DNA of 64,000 nucleotides from Nymphaea colorata (GCF_008831285.2 NC_045148.1:22375002-22439001), one strand, 5' to 3'. Positions 14,527 to 26,093 are shown, numbered from the stretch's first letter. Notes: generated by a model not told the origin, from the sequence alone. Made by a program: numbers and translations.

Positions 14527-15200
14527 TGGTTTACTCTGTAATGGGGCTAATCAGGTTGAAGATTGGCTTCCTTCTCCTTCTCCACCATTCCCTCCATATC
14601 CACCGTGCAATGAGCAGCAATAACCATATCAGTAGCCTCCGCTTAGGAGCCAATTACACCACCCAAGACGAGTTCGAATCAAACGTGCAGCGTCTTTAAT
14701 GACTTAATAAATGGTGCTCATCCCCCTGGTTTTGCCAAGGCTACCGCAGGTGAAAGATCGGAAATGGTTTACGGCCTGGTTCAGTGCAGAGGCGACGTTG
14801 ATCAGGATACCTGCAGCGCGTGCATCTCTGCTTCCACCGACCAAATCGTCCATCCATACTGCGGCACCTCATTGGATGCGATCATATGGTATGAAAAGTG
14901 CCAGCTCCGCTACTCCAACACCGATTCTTTGGTCGCCTAAACGTCGAATTCTGGTAATTCATCTACCGGTCCCAAAGCGGATGATCCTAAAGCCTTGTAT
15001 GACAAGTTGGCAAGCCTGCTGAAGAGTAACCTCACTTCTGAAGCGACAAGAAAGCCTTCAGGGCTGATGTTTGCTACGGGAGAGATGCCGTATACAAACC
15101 TAAAGATGCCATAGGGGCTGGTGCAGTGCACCAGGGACACCAGCCTCAATGTTTGAATAGCATCATCTCCCAGATTGAATCGACTTGCAACGGTGCGGAA
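14527..15200 (+). pseudogene. psiCRK-3: broken DUF26 ectodomain (5' part)
   Basis: The segment starts with a recognisable signal-peptide region (MVYSVMGLIRLKIGFLLLL) and the SNNHIS start of the mature protein. It then shifts frame and hits a stop after ESNVQRL (about 14699), resumes with AKATAGERSEMVYGLVQC and a C-x8-C-x2-C motif (CRGDVDQDTCSAC), and continues through [14 protein letters not shown] frameshift near 14930 and a stop at the Leu/Gln position of the MPYTNLKMP segment (near 15110) follow. About ten codons of the second DUF26 motif are missing before QCLNSIISQIESTC. The exon is then interrupted by a solo LTR at 15201. No functional product is possible. Confidence 0.9.
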
Positions 15201-15915
15201 TGATGAAATATTGGAAGCCTGTGTACTCCATATATCTTAATAAAGAGGAAAAAGTACTTAATATATGATAGCAAAATACAAAGAACACTAGAATAGCCCA
15301 CAATTCTGATCTGGGGTATGTAATTAATTCTAGCCTTATAAGTACTCCCCCAAATCAAATGATCGTATGAGCATGAATGGTTTTCCAATTTCCAGTAAAG
15401 AAAAACAGGAGGCTACAGGTTGATGTTAAAAGCATCCCGGGAACTGCTTTTGCAAGAAGCACTTCAAGCTCTAGAGTCGGGAGTAACACTCGGTGTGATC
15501 ACAGCATCAAAGAGAACACAATACTATAATAGTAAACCGGAGAACTAAATTTTCCAAGCACAGAATGAGATTGTTGGGTGGTCAAATTGCAGGACTGCAG
15601 CCAGAAGGTCCTCGGTTTTAATCTCACAGGGATGCCTAACAGCTTCAATGAGAAAAATAAGGATAAAAGGCCACTATAATAAGGTGCTATTCACATTTAG
15701 TTATTCGCCTCCAACTCAAAGAGAACCTGGAGTAGGCTAGTATATAGATTGACAGCGTAAGGAAAGGAAAAGGTCAATTTTTTAATCCTAGCCAGAATAA
15801 CCTTGCAAAAGACAATGCTTTTCTATGAAGTACACGGTGGCAAAATGATGCATCACAACCCCATAAGAAAAATAAACAGGACTGACAAAGAAGCACTGAA
15901 GCAGATGGCATCTCA
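15201..15915. mobile_element. Solo LTR with 5-bp target duplication, inside psiCRK-3
   Basis: A 715-bp insertion begins TGATGAAATATTGG and ends GGCATCTCA, so it has TG...CA termini. It is flanked on both sides by CGGAA (15196-15200 and 15916-15920). Removing it and one CGGAA rejoins the DUF26 frame as TCNGAEHAEIVTGS, which aligns with TCDNAHGCEIATGS of the paralogues. TG...CA ends, a 5-bp duplication and no internal pol are the signature of a solo LTR left by recombination between two LTRs. The strand of the parent element is uncertain. It is not the same sequence as the other LTRs in the window. Confidence 0.82.
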
Positions 15916-16465
15916 CGGAACACGCTGAAATTGTCACGGGAAGTGATTAACATTGTTTTTGTGCCTCTACTCTTTTGTAGGCACATTTTGTCTATTATTG
16001 GTATTCTTGTTTAAATTGCATGAACATACAGATGTAATTTTGGATTGGCTTTCTTTGTTGATCTTCTGCAACCAATGAAGCTCTCCGCCATATAGGTAAA
16101 ACTGTTCTCTATTCCCAGTAAATAATCCAAACATTGTTGTTTTGGTCTAGGTATGGAGACTTTAGGGGGAAAACAAGGCTCTGCAAGTTGTTGATCAAAT
16201 GTTGGAAGGAACATGTGACAACGATGAGATATTAAGATGCATCCATATTGGCCTACTATGTGTTCAAGAAGATACATCAAGTAGGCCCAAAATGTCCAAG
16301 GTTGTTGCGATGCTTGAACACAGCTCCTTCATCCTTCCATCCATTTTGCCTCCTGCCCCCCTTACCTGGAAAATCAGAAACCTTTCTTTGGGAGCACAAA
16401 CGAGCTCAACTATATCAGGGACGGACTGGTTCGGAGTTTGGTTCATCTCCTTACTGAAGCTTTGA
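15916..16465 (+). pseudogene. psiCRK-3: end of DUF26-2 fused to the last kinase intron and last kinase exon
   Basis: After the solo LTR, about 25 bases of DUF26-2 (HAEIVTGS) run directly into GATTAACATTG, the interior of the intron that precedes the last exon in CRK-6 and CRK-7. Membrane, N-lobe and most C-lobe exons are absent. The last exon (16151-16465) reads VWRL, then TAG at 16163-16165 where all paralogues have TGG, then [40 protein letters not shown]. An extra four bases near 16420 shift the tail into a different frame. It is a deletion-derived gene remnant. Confidence 0.9.
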
Positions 16466-17920
16466 ACTACTCATATGAGGTGGAAGTAGAGTTTGTAATT
16501 TGTTCCCTACCTTTCAATGTATCATTTGAATTGTTCCTTTGGTGTATAAGCTTTGAACTTCTTGGTTAGTTTGTCTCTGATGTGTTTTTTGTTTGTAATA
16601 GTTGTCAGGTTGTGGAGATGCCTCCGTATCTACATGAATTGTAATTTAATGTTGTGCAGTACAATTTCTAACCTCATATTCCTCTGATGAGGAGATCAAT
16701 GTATACCTTCTCATTCTCATAGGGAGTTTTGATCTTCTCAAGGTAATCTAGTGTCACCCTATAGACTCCAGTATTCCAGAAAGACGTATATTTATGTTTC
16801 AGTTCAATGAAATGAGTACTTCCCTACCCAATCTTTTTTCAATATTTACCACTGAGATGGGAAGCGAGTTTCTCACTTGACGGGAATTGGGTTCCTATGC
16901 ATTTGCCACAAGCTTGCATGTTTATGAATTCCATGTGAAAGTACATTGGGCCGATATGTCAAAGGAAGATGTCATTTGGGAACGACAACTCCATCCCAAG
17001 CAGGAAAGCTAAGCAACACTTAATTAGTCAAGCCATCCAAGTCCATTGTAAATAGTAGTTAATTAGTTTTACATATTTTGTTTGTTATGTGTCAGTATGA
17101 CAAGAACATTGGAAATTTACTCTTATTGTGGTAAACGAGTGAAAAGGGGACCGTTATGTTTCATATTCCTACTTGATGATGTTACCGTTATACTCTGAAA
17201 TGTATAAGCAAGTTACAAGTCTCTTCTCACTCCTTGGAGGAGGAGGGGGTGACAGTTTACCTGTATATTAATCCTTGTTCTGCTAGCCAGCTAACCATGG
17301 TAAAGTAAAGAAAACTATTGCTCTTAAATTTTGTATTGGAACTTGTTGTTTCTCAAGTGCAATAGCTGACTTCTTGTCATCTTGTAAAGAAATTCGCAGA
17401 CATCGTTTTAAGTAGAGATTGGACGTTGAAATGGTGACGGGTTGGACCTTTTTTAATTACCATTTTGTTGGATTTTATGTTATGAATTTAGAATGCATTT
17501 TTTAAGGGCATGTTTTATTCATCATTTGAAATCAACAAAGATTAATTACTCGAGTTTGCCCTAATTTTCTTGTGAATTCTTGCTTTTTTTTCCTTCCTTT
17601 TATTTCTTTCCACTTGTTTTCTGTCTTGTTCAATCTTGTTCTTTTGTTTACATACTTTTATACTGTCGAATTTATATGAGCTTGTTTAGTTTTAGTTGGA
17701 TCTTTTTAAGTATTTTTTTTTGTTTGGTCTATGAAATAAAATGTTGAATATCGTCTCCTATTTCACTCGCCGATTCAATTGAACCGTCAAATCGGCCAAT
17801 ACTCCTAAAAATTGATTTTTACAGTATTACTTTTCCAATAAAGGCGGGTACTTGTGGAGATGGGTGCTGCAAAGCAGTATGGTGGGGCACATTAGTTACC
17901 CGTACACTAACTTGACGTGC
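16466..17920. repeat. Duplicated CRK 3' flank, copy 1
   Basis: Downstream sequence of psiCRK-3 is collinear with 45718-47190 (after CRK-6) and 55888-57570 (after CRK-7), and partly with 28508-29050 (after psiCRK-4). Shared landmarks are TTCCATGTGAAAGTACATTGG, GACAAGAACATTGGAAATTT, GCATTTTTTAAGGGCATG and ATGGGTGCTGCAAAGCAGTA. Similarity stops abruptly near 17922, where the sequence switches to the region upstream of the first kinase exon of CRK-6. Confidence 0.85.
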
Positions 17921-18342
17921 AGCCAAACCTGGGGCTTCAGCTTAGGATGCCAATAGGTCCAATTTATATACAACATAAGATCGAACCACATAAAGAAAAT
18001 AGGATAACAAAAAATTTTAACATCAGATTGAATTGGAACATAAGAAATGACATCCCTTCGGATCGAGTTCAGATTTATGTAAATATTGATCAGATTTGGA
18101 TTCAAATCAGACATCATTTTAAATAAATATTCTATACTCAAGGTTTATAATATGGTACGAATTCAGTTTAAAAATCAGATATGGATTCAGATGTTAGACC
18201 TGGATCCCGAGAACCGAGGAAAATTTCAGTAATTTCAGTACCCCAACGCATGAAAGGAAAAACCAATTTGACCTCACATGGACCTGCGGCAGCGTTACGC
18301 AATATGCCTATTTACCTTGTTTATTTATGGAATTCGTTTCAG

Positions 18343-18728
18343 CTTTGAGGAGATCAGTTGCGATAAATGGTGCAACACTCGATTTGGCTATCGTCAGAGC
18401 TGCCACCAATGATTTTGCACCAAAAATAAGCTTGGACAAGGAGGATTCAGTGCGGTTTACAGGGTATATATATATACAGTAGTCGTTTATACTCAATTTC
18501 TCGGCTCTGATTAAAAATTTATAACACCAGTTGGGAAAACGAGAGAAAACTGCTATTGAATATGAGTTACTACGCTTGTTAATTTCCTTCACTAACCATC
18601 GCTTTATCAGGGCCAACTACTCGATCGTCAAGAAATAGCAGTAAAGAGGCTGTTGCGCACTACAGGGCATGGTCCGAAGCAATTCGACAATGAGGTGAAG
18701 ATACTCGCTAAACTTCAACACAGAAATC
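18343..18728 (+). pseudogene. psiCRK-4: N-lobe kinase exons, 5' of Copia-2
   Basis: Exon 18343-18463 reads [20 protein letters not shown] and then loses one base within the codons before NKLG (121 nt where CRK-6 and CRK-7 have 122), so the glycine loop is out of frame. The next exon starts at 18611 ([32 protein letters not shown]), keeping the VAIK-type lysine and the helix-C glutamate. It is cut at 18728 by Copia-2, whose target copy AAATC is 18724-18728. There is no ectodomain exon upstream: the region 17922-18342 matches the intron before the first kinase exon of CRK-6 and then joins foreign 3'-flank DNA. Confidence 0.92.
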
Positions 18729-18841
18729 TGTTGGGTTGGGTCCAGCCTCAATGGGACCCGATCCAGCCCGTCACTTAAGTGACGGGCGGAGAAAACAAAA
18801 GGGGGCACGCGAGGTGCCCCCTCTCCCTCAATCCCTCTTAC

Positions 18842-18898
<57 letters not shown>

Positions 18899-19411
18899 GG
18901 GTTCCGTTTTGGGGAAAAAGAGAGGGGGAGCTCTCTTGGTGGCTGCACAGCAAGAGGAGAGAAGGAGAAGAAGATTGGAGAGAAGGAGAAGAGGAAAGGA
19001 GAGAAGGAGAAGAGGAAGAGAATGTTGCGAGCATTTGGTTAGAGCAAGTTTCGATTCCAACGAGGAGGCGGAAAGCATCTCCTCCCAATCCACGTTTTGG
19101 GCATTCAATCGGTGATATTTTCCTTGTATTTCTCATATAGTTTTGATGAGATATTATTGTTTGAGGGTTGGCTTTGTGTAGCCCCTCGTGGGTAAACTTA
19201 TATCATTGATTATAGTGGATTGAGTTTTGGGTCGTAGTACCCCGTGGTTTTTACCCTTATTGTTTAGAGGGGTTTTCCACGTAAAAATCTTCTTGTGCAT
19301 TTGTGATTTCTTGGTCGTTGATCCGTTGCTTATTGCTTGATCGGTTTGGGCTATACTTCGTTGTTGAATCCTTTTTAGTAGATTTGTGCATATCCGCATT
19401 TTATCCCAACA
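18729..19411 (+). repeat. 5' LTR of Copia-2
   Basis: 683 bp, TGTTGGGT to CCCAACA. It contains a long (CT)n run at about 18844-18897, GA-rich purine blocks at 18950-19020, and sequence around 19190-19260 that should hold the transcript start region. The 38-bp excess over the 3' LTR is the length of the CT-run difference. Confidence 0.96.
18843..18898. repeat. (CT)n microsatellite in the 5' LTR
   Basis: About 27 CT units, against about 8 at the equivalent place in the 3' LTR (23607-23625). The two LTRs were identical at insertion, so the difference arose in place afterwards. Confidence 0.95.
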
Positions 19412-19414
19412 AAG

Positions 19415-19428
19415 TGATATCAGAGCCA
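19415..19428 (+). other. Primer-binding site of Copia-2
   Basis: TGATATCAGAGCCA starts three bases after the LTR. It differs at one base from TGGTATCAGAGC, the sequence complementary to the 3' end of initiator methionine tRNA used by most plant Copia elements. Confidence 0.85.
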
Positions 19429-19430
19429 AT

Positions 19431-22400
19431 ATGGTGGATAACAAAATTGATTTTGATACTAATCGTATGATTAGTCTAAATGGGACTAATTATAGTCTAT
19501 GGAAAAATAAGATGAAAGATCTATTATATGTGAAGGCTATGCACCTCCCAGTTTTTGCCAAAGAAAAGCCCGATTCTAAGTCTGATGAAGAATGGGAATT
19601 TGAACACGAACAAGTTTGTGGTTTCATTCGACAATTTATTGATGAAAATGTTTATAACCATATCCAAGATGAAAATCATGCATGTAGTTTGTGGGCAAAA
19701 TTAGAAAATCTTTATGCCTCCAAGACAGGAAGTAGTAAATTATTTCTTCTGAAAAGATTGATGAATTTAAGATTTAGGGAGGGCAGTTCAGTGTCAGATT
19801 TTCTGAATGATTTTCAGGGGGTCATTAGTCAGTTATCCAGTATGGGCGTTCAATTTGAAGATGAGATTTTAGGATTATTATTGCTTGCTACTTTGCCTGA
19901 TTCGTGGGAGACATTTAGATTCTCGCTTACTAAGTCTGCAGCTAATGGGGTTGTTTCTTTAGAGACTGTTAAGTCAGGTATTCTCAATGAGGAGATGAGA
20001 AGAAAATCTCAGGCTTGCTCTTCTCAGACAGAGGTTCTTTTCACAGAGAACAGGGGGAGGAGTAAATTCAAGAGTGACAGAGGCAGAGATAAAAGCAGAA
20101 GCAAGTCCAAATCGAGATATAAGAATTTGGAATGTCACCACTGTGGAAAGAAATGACACATAAAGAAGTACTGCTTTCAGCTGAAGAAGGAGAATAAATT
20201 TGGGGAGAAACAGGAGAAGAAAAATGACCAAGATGACAATGTCGCAGCTGCTGCACAACATGAAATGTTTGTTGTTTGTGATGCTAACATGGTTAATGTT
20301 GCCAGAGACGATACTTGTTGGCTTGTTGATAGTGGTTCAGCTCTTCATGTTATTTCCCATAAGGATTTTTTCTCTTCATATATTTCTAATGATTTTGGTA
20401 CTTTGAGAATGGGTAATGGTTCTTTGTCTCACGTTGTAGGCAAAGGCGACGTCATTCTGAAGAATGCGAATGGAGCTCTATTGAAGCTGACAGATGTAAG
20501 GCATGCACCTGACATACATCTGAACCTTATCTCTGCAGGAAGACTCGACGAAGAAGGGTATCACAACACGTTTGGTGACGGCCAGTGGAAGCTTACCAGA
20601 GGTTCCTTGATTATTGCTCGAGGCAAGAGATGCAACAATAATCTTTATACTATGCAGACATCGATTTCCAGAGACATGGTACATGTGACACAAGATGAGA
20701 AATCTATAGAGTTGTGGCACAGGAGGCTAGGACATATGAGTGATAAGGGACTGCAATTTTTGATCAAGAAGAATCTTCTACAAGATGTAAAGAAAGATAA
20801 ACTTGACAAATGCAGTCATTATTTTGCAGGGAAGCAGACACGGGTCTCTTTCAAGAGTCATCCACCTTCCAGAAAGTCAGAAGCACTTGAGTTGGTTCAT
20901 ACAGATGTATGCGGTCCTATGAAAGTAAGTTCACATGGTGGTGCACTTTATTTTGTCACGTTTATTGATGATTTTTTCAGGAAATTTTGGGTCTATTCTT
21001 TGAAAAGGAAAAACCAAGTTCTTGGTGTTTTCAAGGACTTTCATGCACTGGTTGAAAGACAGTCTGAAAAGAAGCTGAAGTGTGTTCGCAGCGATAATGG
21101 GGGAGAGTATATTGGTCCATTTGATGAGTATTGTAGATCTCATGGCATCAGGCACCAGAAGACTCCACTTAAGACTCCTCCATTGAATGGCGTGGCAGAA
21201 AGGATGAACAGGACACTCATGGAGAGAGTTAGATGTCTCCTATCTGAAGCTAAGTTATCTGATTTTTTTTTGTGTGAAGCTCTACATACTGTTGTTTATG
21301 TGATTAACTTGTCTCCACATGTTCCTTTGGATGGTGATGTTCCTAACAGAGTTTGGTATGGGAAGGATGTATCCTATGAGCACTTACGTGGATTTGGATG
21401 CAGGGCATTTGTGCATATACCAAAGGATGAGAGATCGAAGTTGGAATCAAAAAGCAGGCAGTGCGTGTTTTTGGGTTATAGCCATGATGAATTTGGTTAT
21501 AGATTGTATGATCCAGTTGAGAAGAAGCTTGTCAGAAGCAGGGATGTTGTATTTGTTGAAGATCAGAATATTGAGGATATTCAGAAAGCAGTAAAGGATT
21601 CTTCTCATAGCAGCTATTTGCCAGTTGATGTGGATCCTATTCCCTTGCAGAATACTTCAAGAGCAGTGCCAGATGATGTTGTTGGGCAGATACATGATAG
21701 AGAAGGACAAATAGACGTGCCATATATTCCTAATTCAGATGACGAATGTAACGATCATAATTTGGAGGGTTCTTCCTCAGATGTAGATCGGCAGCGAAGA
21801 TCCACGAGGGAGCGGCGTCCCTCAACTAGATATCCCGCACATGACTATATTTTGTTGACTGACAGTGGTGAGCCTGAATGTTATGAAGAAGCTATGCATG
21901 ATGTGCACAAGGAAAAGTGGATGGAAGCCATGAAAGATGAGATGCAGTCACTTTACGACAACCACACCTTCGAGCTTGTGGAGTTGCCCCAAGACAAGAG
22001 GGCATTGAGAAACAAATGAGTTTTTAGAGTGAAACATGATGAAAACTCTCTAAACCCAAGATACAAAGCTAGGTTGGTTGTGAAGGGGTTCAATCAGAGG
22101 AAAGGAGTTGACTTCGATGAGATATTCTCACCGGTGGTCAAGATGTCATCTATCAGAGTTGTTCTTAGTTTGGCAGCTAGTCTTGATTTGGAGATCGAGC
22201 AGATGGATGTGAAAACAGCTTTTCTTCATGGTGATCTTGATGAAGAAATTTACATGACGCATCCAGAAGGTTTTCTTGTGAAAGGTAAAGAAAACCATGT
22301 TTGCAGATTAAAGAAAAGCTTGTATGGTCTGAAGCAGACACCTAGGCAGTGGTACAAGAAGTTCGAGTCAATTATGGGGGAGTATGGCTACACCAAGACT

Positions 22401-23441
22401 ACTTCAGATCACTGTGTTTTTGTGAAGAAATTCTCAGGTAATGATTTTGTCATTTTGTTGATTTATGTTGATGACATGCTTTTTGTTGGCAATAATATCT
22501 CGAGAATTTCAAGCTTGAAAAAAGAGTTGAGCAAGTCTTTTGCTATGAAAGACTTGAGACCTGCTAGTCAGATTTTGGGTATGAAGATCACGCGAGATAG
22601 GACGTCGAAGAAGCTATGGCTATCTCAAGAAAAGTACACTGAGAAGGTACTTCAAAGATTTCACATGGACAAGGCAAAGCCTGTTAGCACCCCTCTTGCA
22701 GCGCATTTCAAGTTGTACACCAAGCAGAGTCCAATGACAGATTCAGAAAAGGAAGATATGGAGAAGATTCCCTATGCCTCAGTCACATGTAGTCTGATGT
22801 ATGCTATGGTATGTACTAGACCTGATATTGCTCATTCAGTTGGAGTTGTTAGTCGGTTTGTCTCAAATCCAGGAAATAAACACTGGGAAGCAGTTAAATG
22901 GATTTTGAGATACCTTCGTGGGATTAGCAGTTTTTCACTTTGTTTTGGGGCAGAAAAACCTATTCTTGTTGGCTATATAGATTCAGACATGGCAGGAGAC
23001 ATTGATGAGAGAAGATCTACATCTGGTTTTTTATAGACATATGCAGGTGGTGCAGTTTCTTGGCAATCCAGACTTCAGAAATGTGTAGCATTATCTACTA
23101 CTGAAGCAGAGTTTATTGCAGCTACAGAGGCAAGCAAGGAGCTCCTATGGATGAAGAGGTTCATGCAGGAACTTCAGTTTAGTCAAGACGAGTACGTGCT
23201 TTACTGTGACAGTCAGAGCGCTATTCACCTTGGAAAGAATTCTACTTTTCATGCAAGGTCAAAGCATATAGACGTGAGGTATCATTGGATACGTGATGTT
23301 CTAGAGTCGAAGCAGCTTGTTCTTGATAAGATCCATACAGATGATAATCCTGCAGATATGATGACGAAGTCTCTATCTAAAGAGAAACATGATATTTGTA
23401 GAGACTTAGTTGGGATGACTGCCTTTAAGGCAGTATATTAA
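19431..23441 (+). pseudogene. Copia-2 gag-pol polyprotein, single frame with three stop codons
   Basis: One frame runs through the whole element. Gag begins at ATG 19431 and carries a CCHC zinc knuckle near 20133-20175 (CHHCGKK then HIKKYC), interrupted by TGA at 20154-20156. Protease has WLVDSGS (catalytic Asp codon at 20329). The pre-integrase zinc region (LWHRRLGHMSDKG) follows, then the integrase core with HTDVCGP, the aspartate of VRSDNGGEY and the downstream glutamate region. A TGA at 22017-22019 precedes reverse transcriptase (KARLVVKGF, DVKTAFLHGDL, YVDDM at 22464). A TAG at 23034-23036 lies within RNase H, which then continues with [20 protein letters not shown] and HARSKHIDVRYHWIRD to the natural stop at 23441. 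No frameshift is present. The copy cannot make an uninterrupted polyprotein. Confidence 0.95.
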
Positions 23442-23493
23442 TTTTGTTCATTTTTGCAGGAATGTTCCCTCACTTGAGGCTGGAGGGGGAGTT

Positions 23494-24138
23494 TGTTGGG
23501 TCGGGTCCAACCTCAATGGGACCCGATCCAGCCCGTCACTTAAGTGACGGGCGGAGAAAACAAAAGGGGGCACGCGATGTGCCCCCTCTCCCTCAATCCC
23601 TCTTACGTCTCTCTCTCTCTCTCTAGGGTTCCGTTTTCGGGAAAAAGAGAGGGGGAGCTCTCTTGGTGGCTGCACAGCAAGAGGAGAGAAGGAGAAGAAG
23701 AGAGGAGAGAAGGAGAAGAGGAAAGGAGAGAAGGAGAAGAGGAAGAGAAAGTTGCGAGCATTTGGCTAGAGCAAGATTCGATTCCAACGAGGAGGCGGAA
23801 AGCATCTCCTCCCAATCCACGTTTTGGGCATTCAATCGGTGATATTTTCCTTGTTTTTCTCATATAGTTTTGATGTGATATTATTGTTTGAGGGTTGGCT
23901 TTGTGTAGCCCCTCATGGGAAAACTTATATCATTGATTATAGTGGATTGAGTTTTGCGTCGTAGTACCCCGTGGTTTTTATCCTCATTGTTTAGAGGGGT
24001 TTTCCACGTAAAAATCTTCTTGTGCATTTGTGATTTCTTGGTCATTGATCCGTTGCTTATTGCTTGATCGGTTTGGGCTATACTTCGTTTTTGAATCCTT
24101 TTTAGTAGATTTGTGCATATCCGCATTTTATCCCAACA
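23494..24138 (+). repeat. 3' LTR of Copia-2
   Basis: 645 bp, TGTTGGGT to CCCAACA, preceded by the purine tract TGGAGGGGGAG (23481-23491). It is followed by the target copy AAATC (24139-24143), and the kinase exon resumes at once. Confidence 0.97.
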
Positions 24139-25123
24139 AAATCTTGTCTGACTTTTAGGAGGCGTTATGGAAGGTGAAGAGAAGATACTCGTTTATGAGT
24201 ATGTGCGGAACACAAGTCTCGACAATTTTCTCTTTGGTAAGCTTGTTTTAGCCTTTGCTCGTTATGTTTTCTTTTGCCTTAAGGGGTCATCTTGTAGTAT
24301 AGTGGTGGAACCAGAGATGTTGTGGGAGGTGGCGACTGGCAATGGCAAGCCATAAGTTTGTGGTTGAGGGCGAACTGTTATTAAATTTCAAATTTTAAGA
24401 AGTGCTTAAAAATTATTAGTATGCAAATAAGCAAATTTTAAACTTGTGAAACATGTGCGGCTCTGCTACTCATGCTAAGTGGGGAAATCGAGTGCTTCAT
24501 GGCAAGAGTAGATTTCCGGTGAAGGTGCTTGGCAATCGGCGGCCAATGGAGTCAAAGTGTGTCCTTTTGCGCAGGAGAACATAACATGTGCATGTGTGGG
24601 CAGCTGTCCATACAGGTCCACAAATTTTGTTTATTTTCACATTGGTAGTCTTCCACTAATTTACTTATTCGTATAATTCACATTGGTAGTCTTCCACTAG
24701 TTTACTTATTCCTATAAGTTATGCCCTTTAATTATTTGACTAGTGCCCCGTCTGTAATGAGTTCATTATGTGCATGATTTTTCGAAATTATTCGTACACT
24801 GCTACTCATACTAAATTGAAGAGGGAGACCGTCTACTCATACCCATTATTACCAGTGGATTTTTTCTTTAAAAAAAGTATAAGCAGGATAAGAGATTGAA
24901 CATGATTTTTTTTACTATGGAAGGCCACCATCGACCTTCTAATCCATGGTGTCGAATTCCTTTGTTTATAGAGCTATTGCAGAGACGCAATGCTTAAAAC
25001 CAAGTGATATGAAGCCGGCCAGGTTTATGAATATGTCAACGTATGAGTTTGCACGACCTCCGTAACAAAAGACTGCGAAAATAATCTTAGCATTATTATC
25101 TCCCTAATGTCTTTCAATTTTCT

Positions 25124-25779
25124 TGAAAAAGACCCTTCTTTCTTTCGGTTTGTACAGGTTGTCTTTTCTTTTTTCCCTCTAGCACCTTCTTTCTTTCAGT
25201 TTTATTGATAAAGCAGGGGCAACCCCCATCAGGGGTTGCAGCAGAACGAATTGCCTTTATCTTACGGTAAGATCAAAATTTAATCTAGGAAGGATATGGT
25301 TCCGGAAACTTCCAGACATTGATGCAAATCTAACTATTGGTGCTCCCAGGTTTTATGCAGTCATACATAGCAGAGCTACATATAGGCCAACAATAACATT
25401 TTTATCTATTTTTACATATTTTACATAGATGTCTTACAATTATATACTTATTTACATATGTTGTGCACCTTCAAAAATGAAAATTTTTACAACAGTCCTC
25501 CATAACCAAAAATTTCTAGCTACACCACTGGTTATATGCAGTCATACATAGCTGCATGGTTTATAACAAAAAAGCTATGTAGCTTTGCAATTTAGTTGAG
25601 TAAAAGTGTCGCCTAGTGTATGTACGAGAGTGTATGGATGAATGGATGGACATGAAATGTTTTGTACTTCATCTTTTAACGTTACGTACTTGCGTAGCAT
25701 TACCGGAAAACAAAAGGACAATTCATCTTTAATTTTATTTTCCTTTGAAAGGGGAGCCAACCAAGCGTATGCAATTGGG
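25124..25779. repeat. Intron tandem duplication, copy 1
   Basis: Nearly identical to 26094-26751, offset by 970-972 bases. It runs from TGAAAAAGACCC through intron sequence into the first 16 or so codon bases of the next kinase exon (CAATTGGG), where it stops abruptly. Only a few substitutions and a 2-base A-run difference separate the copies, so this is among the youngest rearrangements in the window. Confidence 0.95.
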
Positions 25780-26093
25780 CGACAGTTTTACTGGAGATGG
25801 GCTTTTTCATGTGTGAGCAGATTATAAGTGTATGTCGTGTGGCTTTTTCATGTGTGATCTGTCAGTGTATTGCGTTGTTCTTTTTCGTTGTTGCCAACAG
25901 CACTTCGGCAGACTCCGGTTGTTAATTGGGTTCCTGTAAATTTGCCACAAGCTTGCATGTTTAGGAGTTCCATGTGAAAGTACATTGGAAGTCAACTAGT
26001 TTTACATCTTTTGTCTGTTATGTGCCAGTATGACAAGAATATTGGAAATTTCCACTTATTATGGTAAATGAGTGACAAGGGGACCGTTATCTA
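25780..26093. other. Mosaic spacer between the intron duplicates
   Basis: Bases 25815-25925 match 33022-33134 (downstream of the CRK-5 membrane exon; GAGCAGATTATAAGTG to CGGTTGTTAAT). Bases 25926-26090 match the CRK-6 3' flank in two pieces, about 46124-46187 and 46249-46348. The first 35 bases include CTTTTTCATGTGTG, which recurs inside the first patch. None of this belongs at this place in an intron. Confidence 0.88.

Larger units (their letters stand above)
18729..24138 (+). mobile_element. Copia-2: full-length Ty1/Copia retrotransposon (5410 bp)
   Basis: Complete element with LTRs at 18729-19411 and 23494-24138, TGTTGGGT...CCCAACA termini, target duplication AAATC at 18724-18728 and 24139-24143, primer-binding site at 19415, one gag-pol frame at 19431-23441 and a purine tract at 23481-23493. 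The order protease-integrase-reverse transcriptase-RNase H is Copia. The gag start ([17 protein letters not shown]) and integrase style suggest the Tork/Tnt1-like lineage (moderate confidence). By hand alignment the LTRs differ at about 18 sites plus a 38-base difference in CT repeat length, i.e. roughly 3 percent. It lies in sense orientation within a kinase exon of psiCRK-4. Confidence 0.97.

Noticed and set aside
18736-19140. ORFs on both strands rich in Ser-Leu or Arg-Glu repeats
   Set aside because: They are translations of CT/GA low-complexity DNA inside the Copia-2 LTR.
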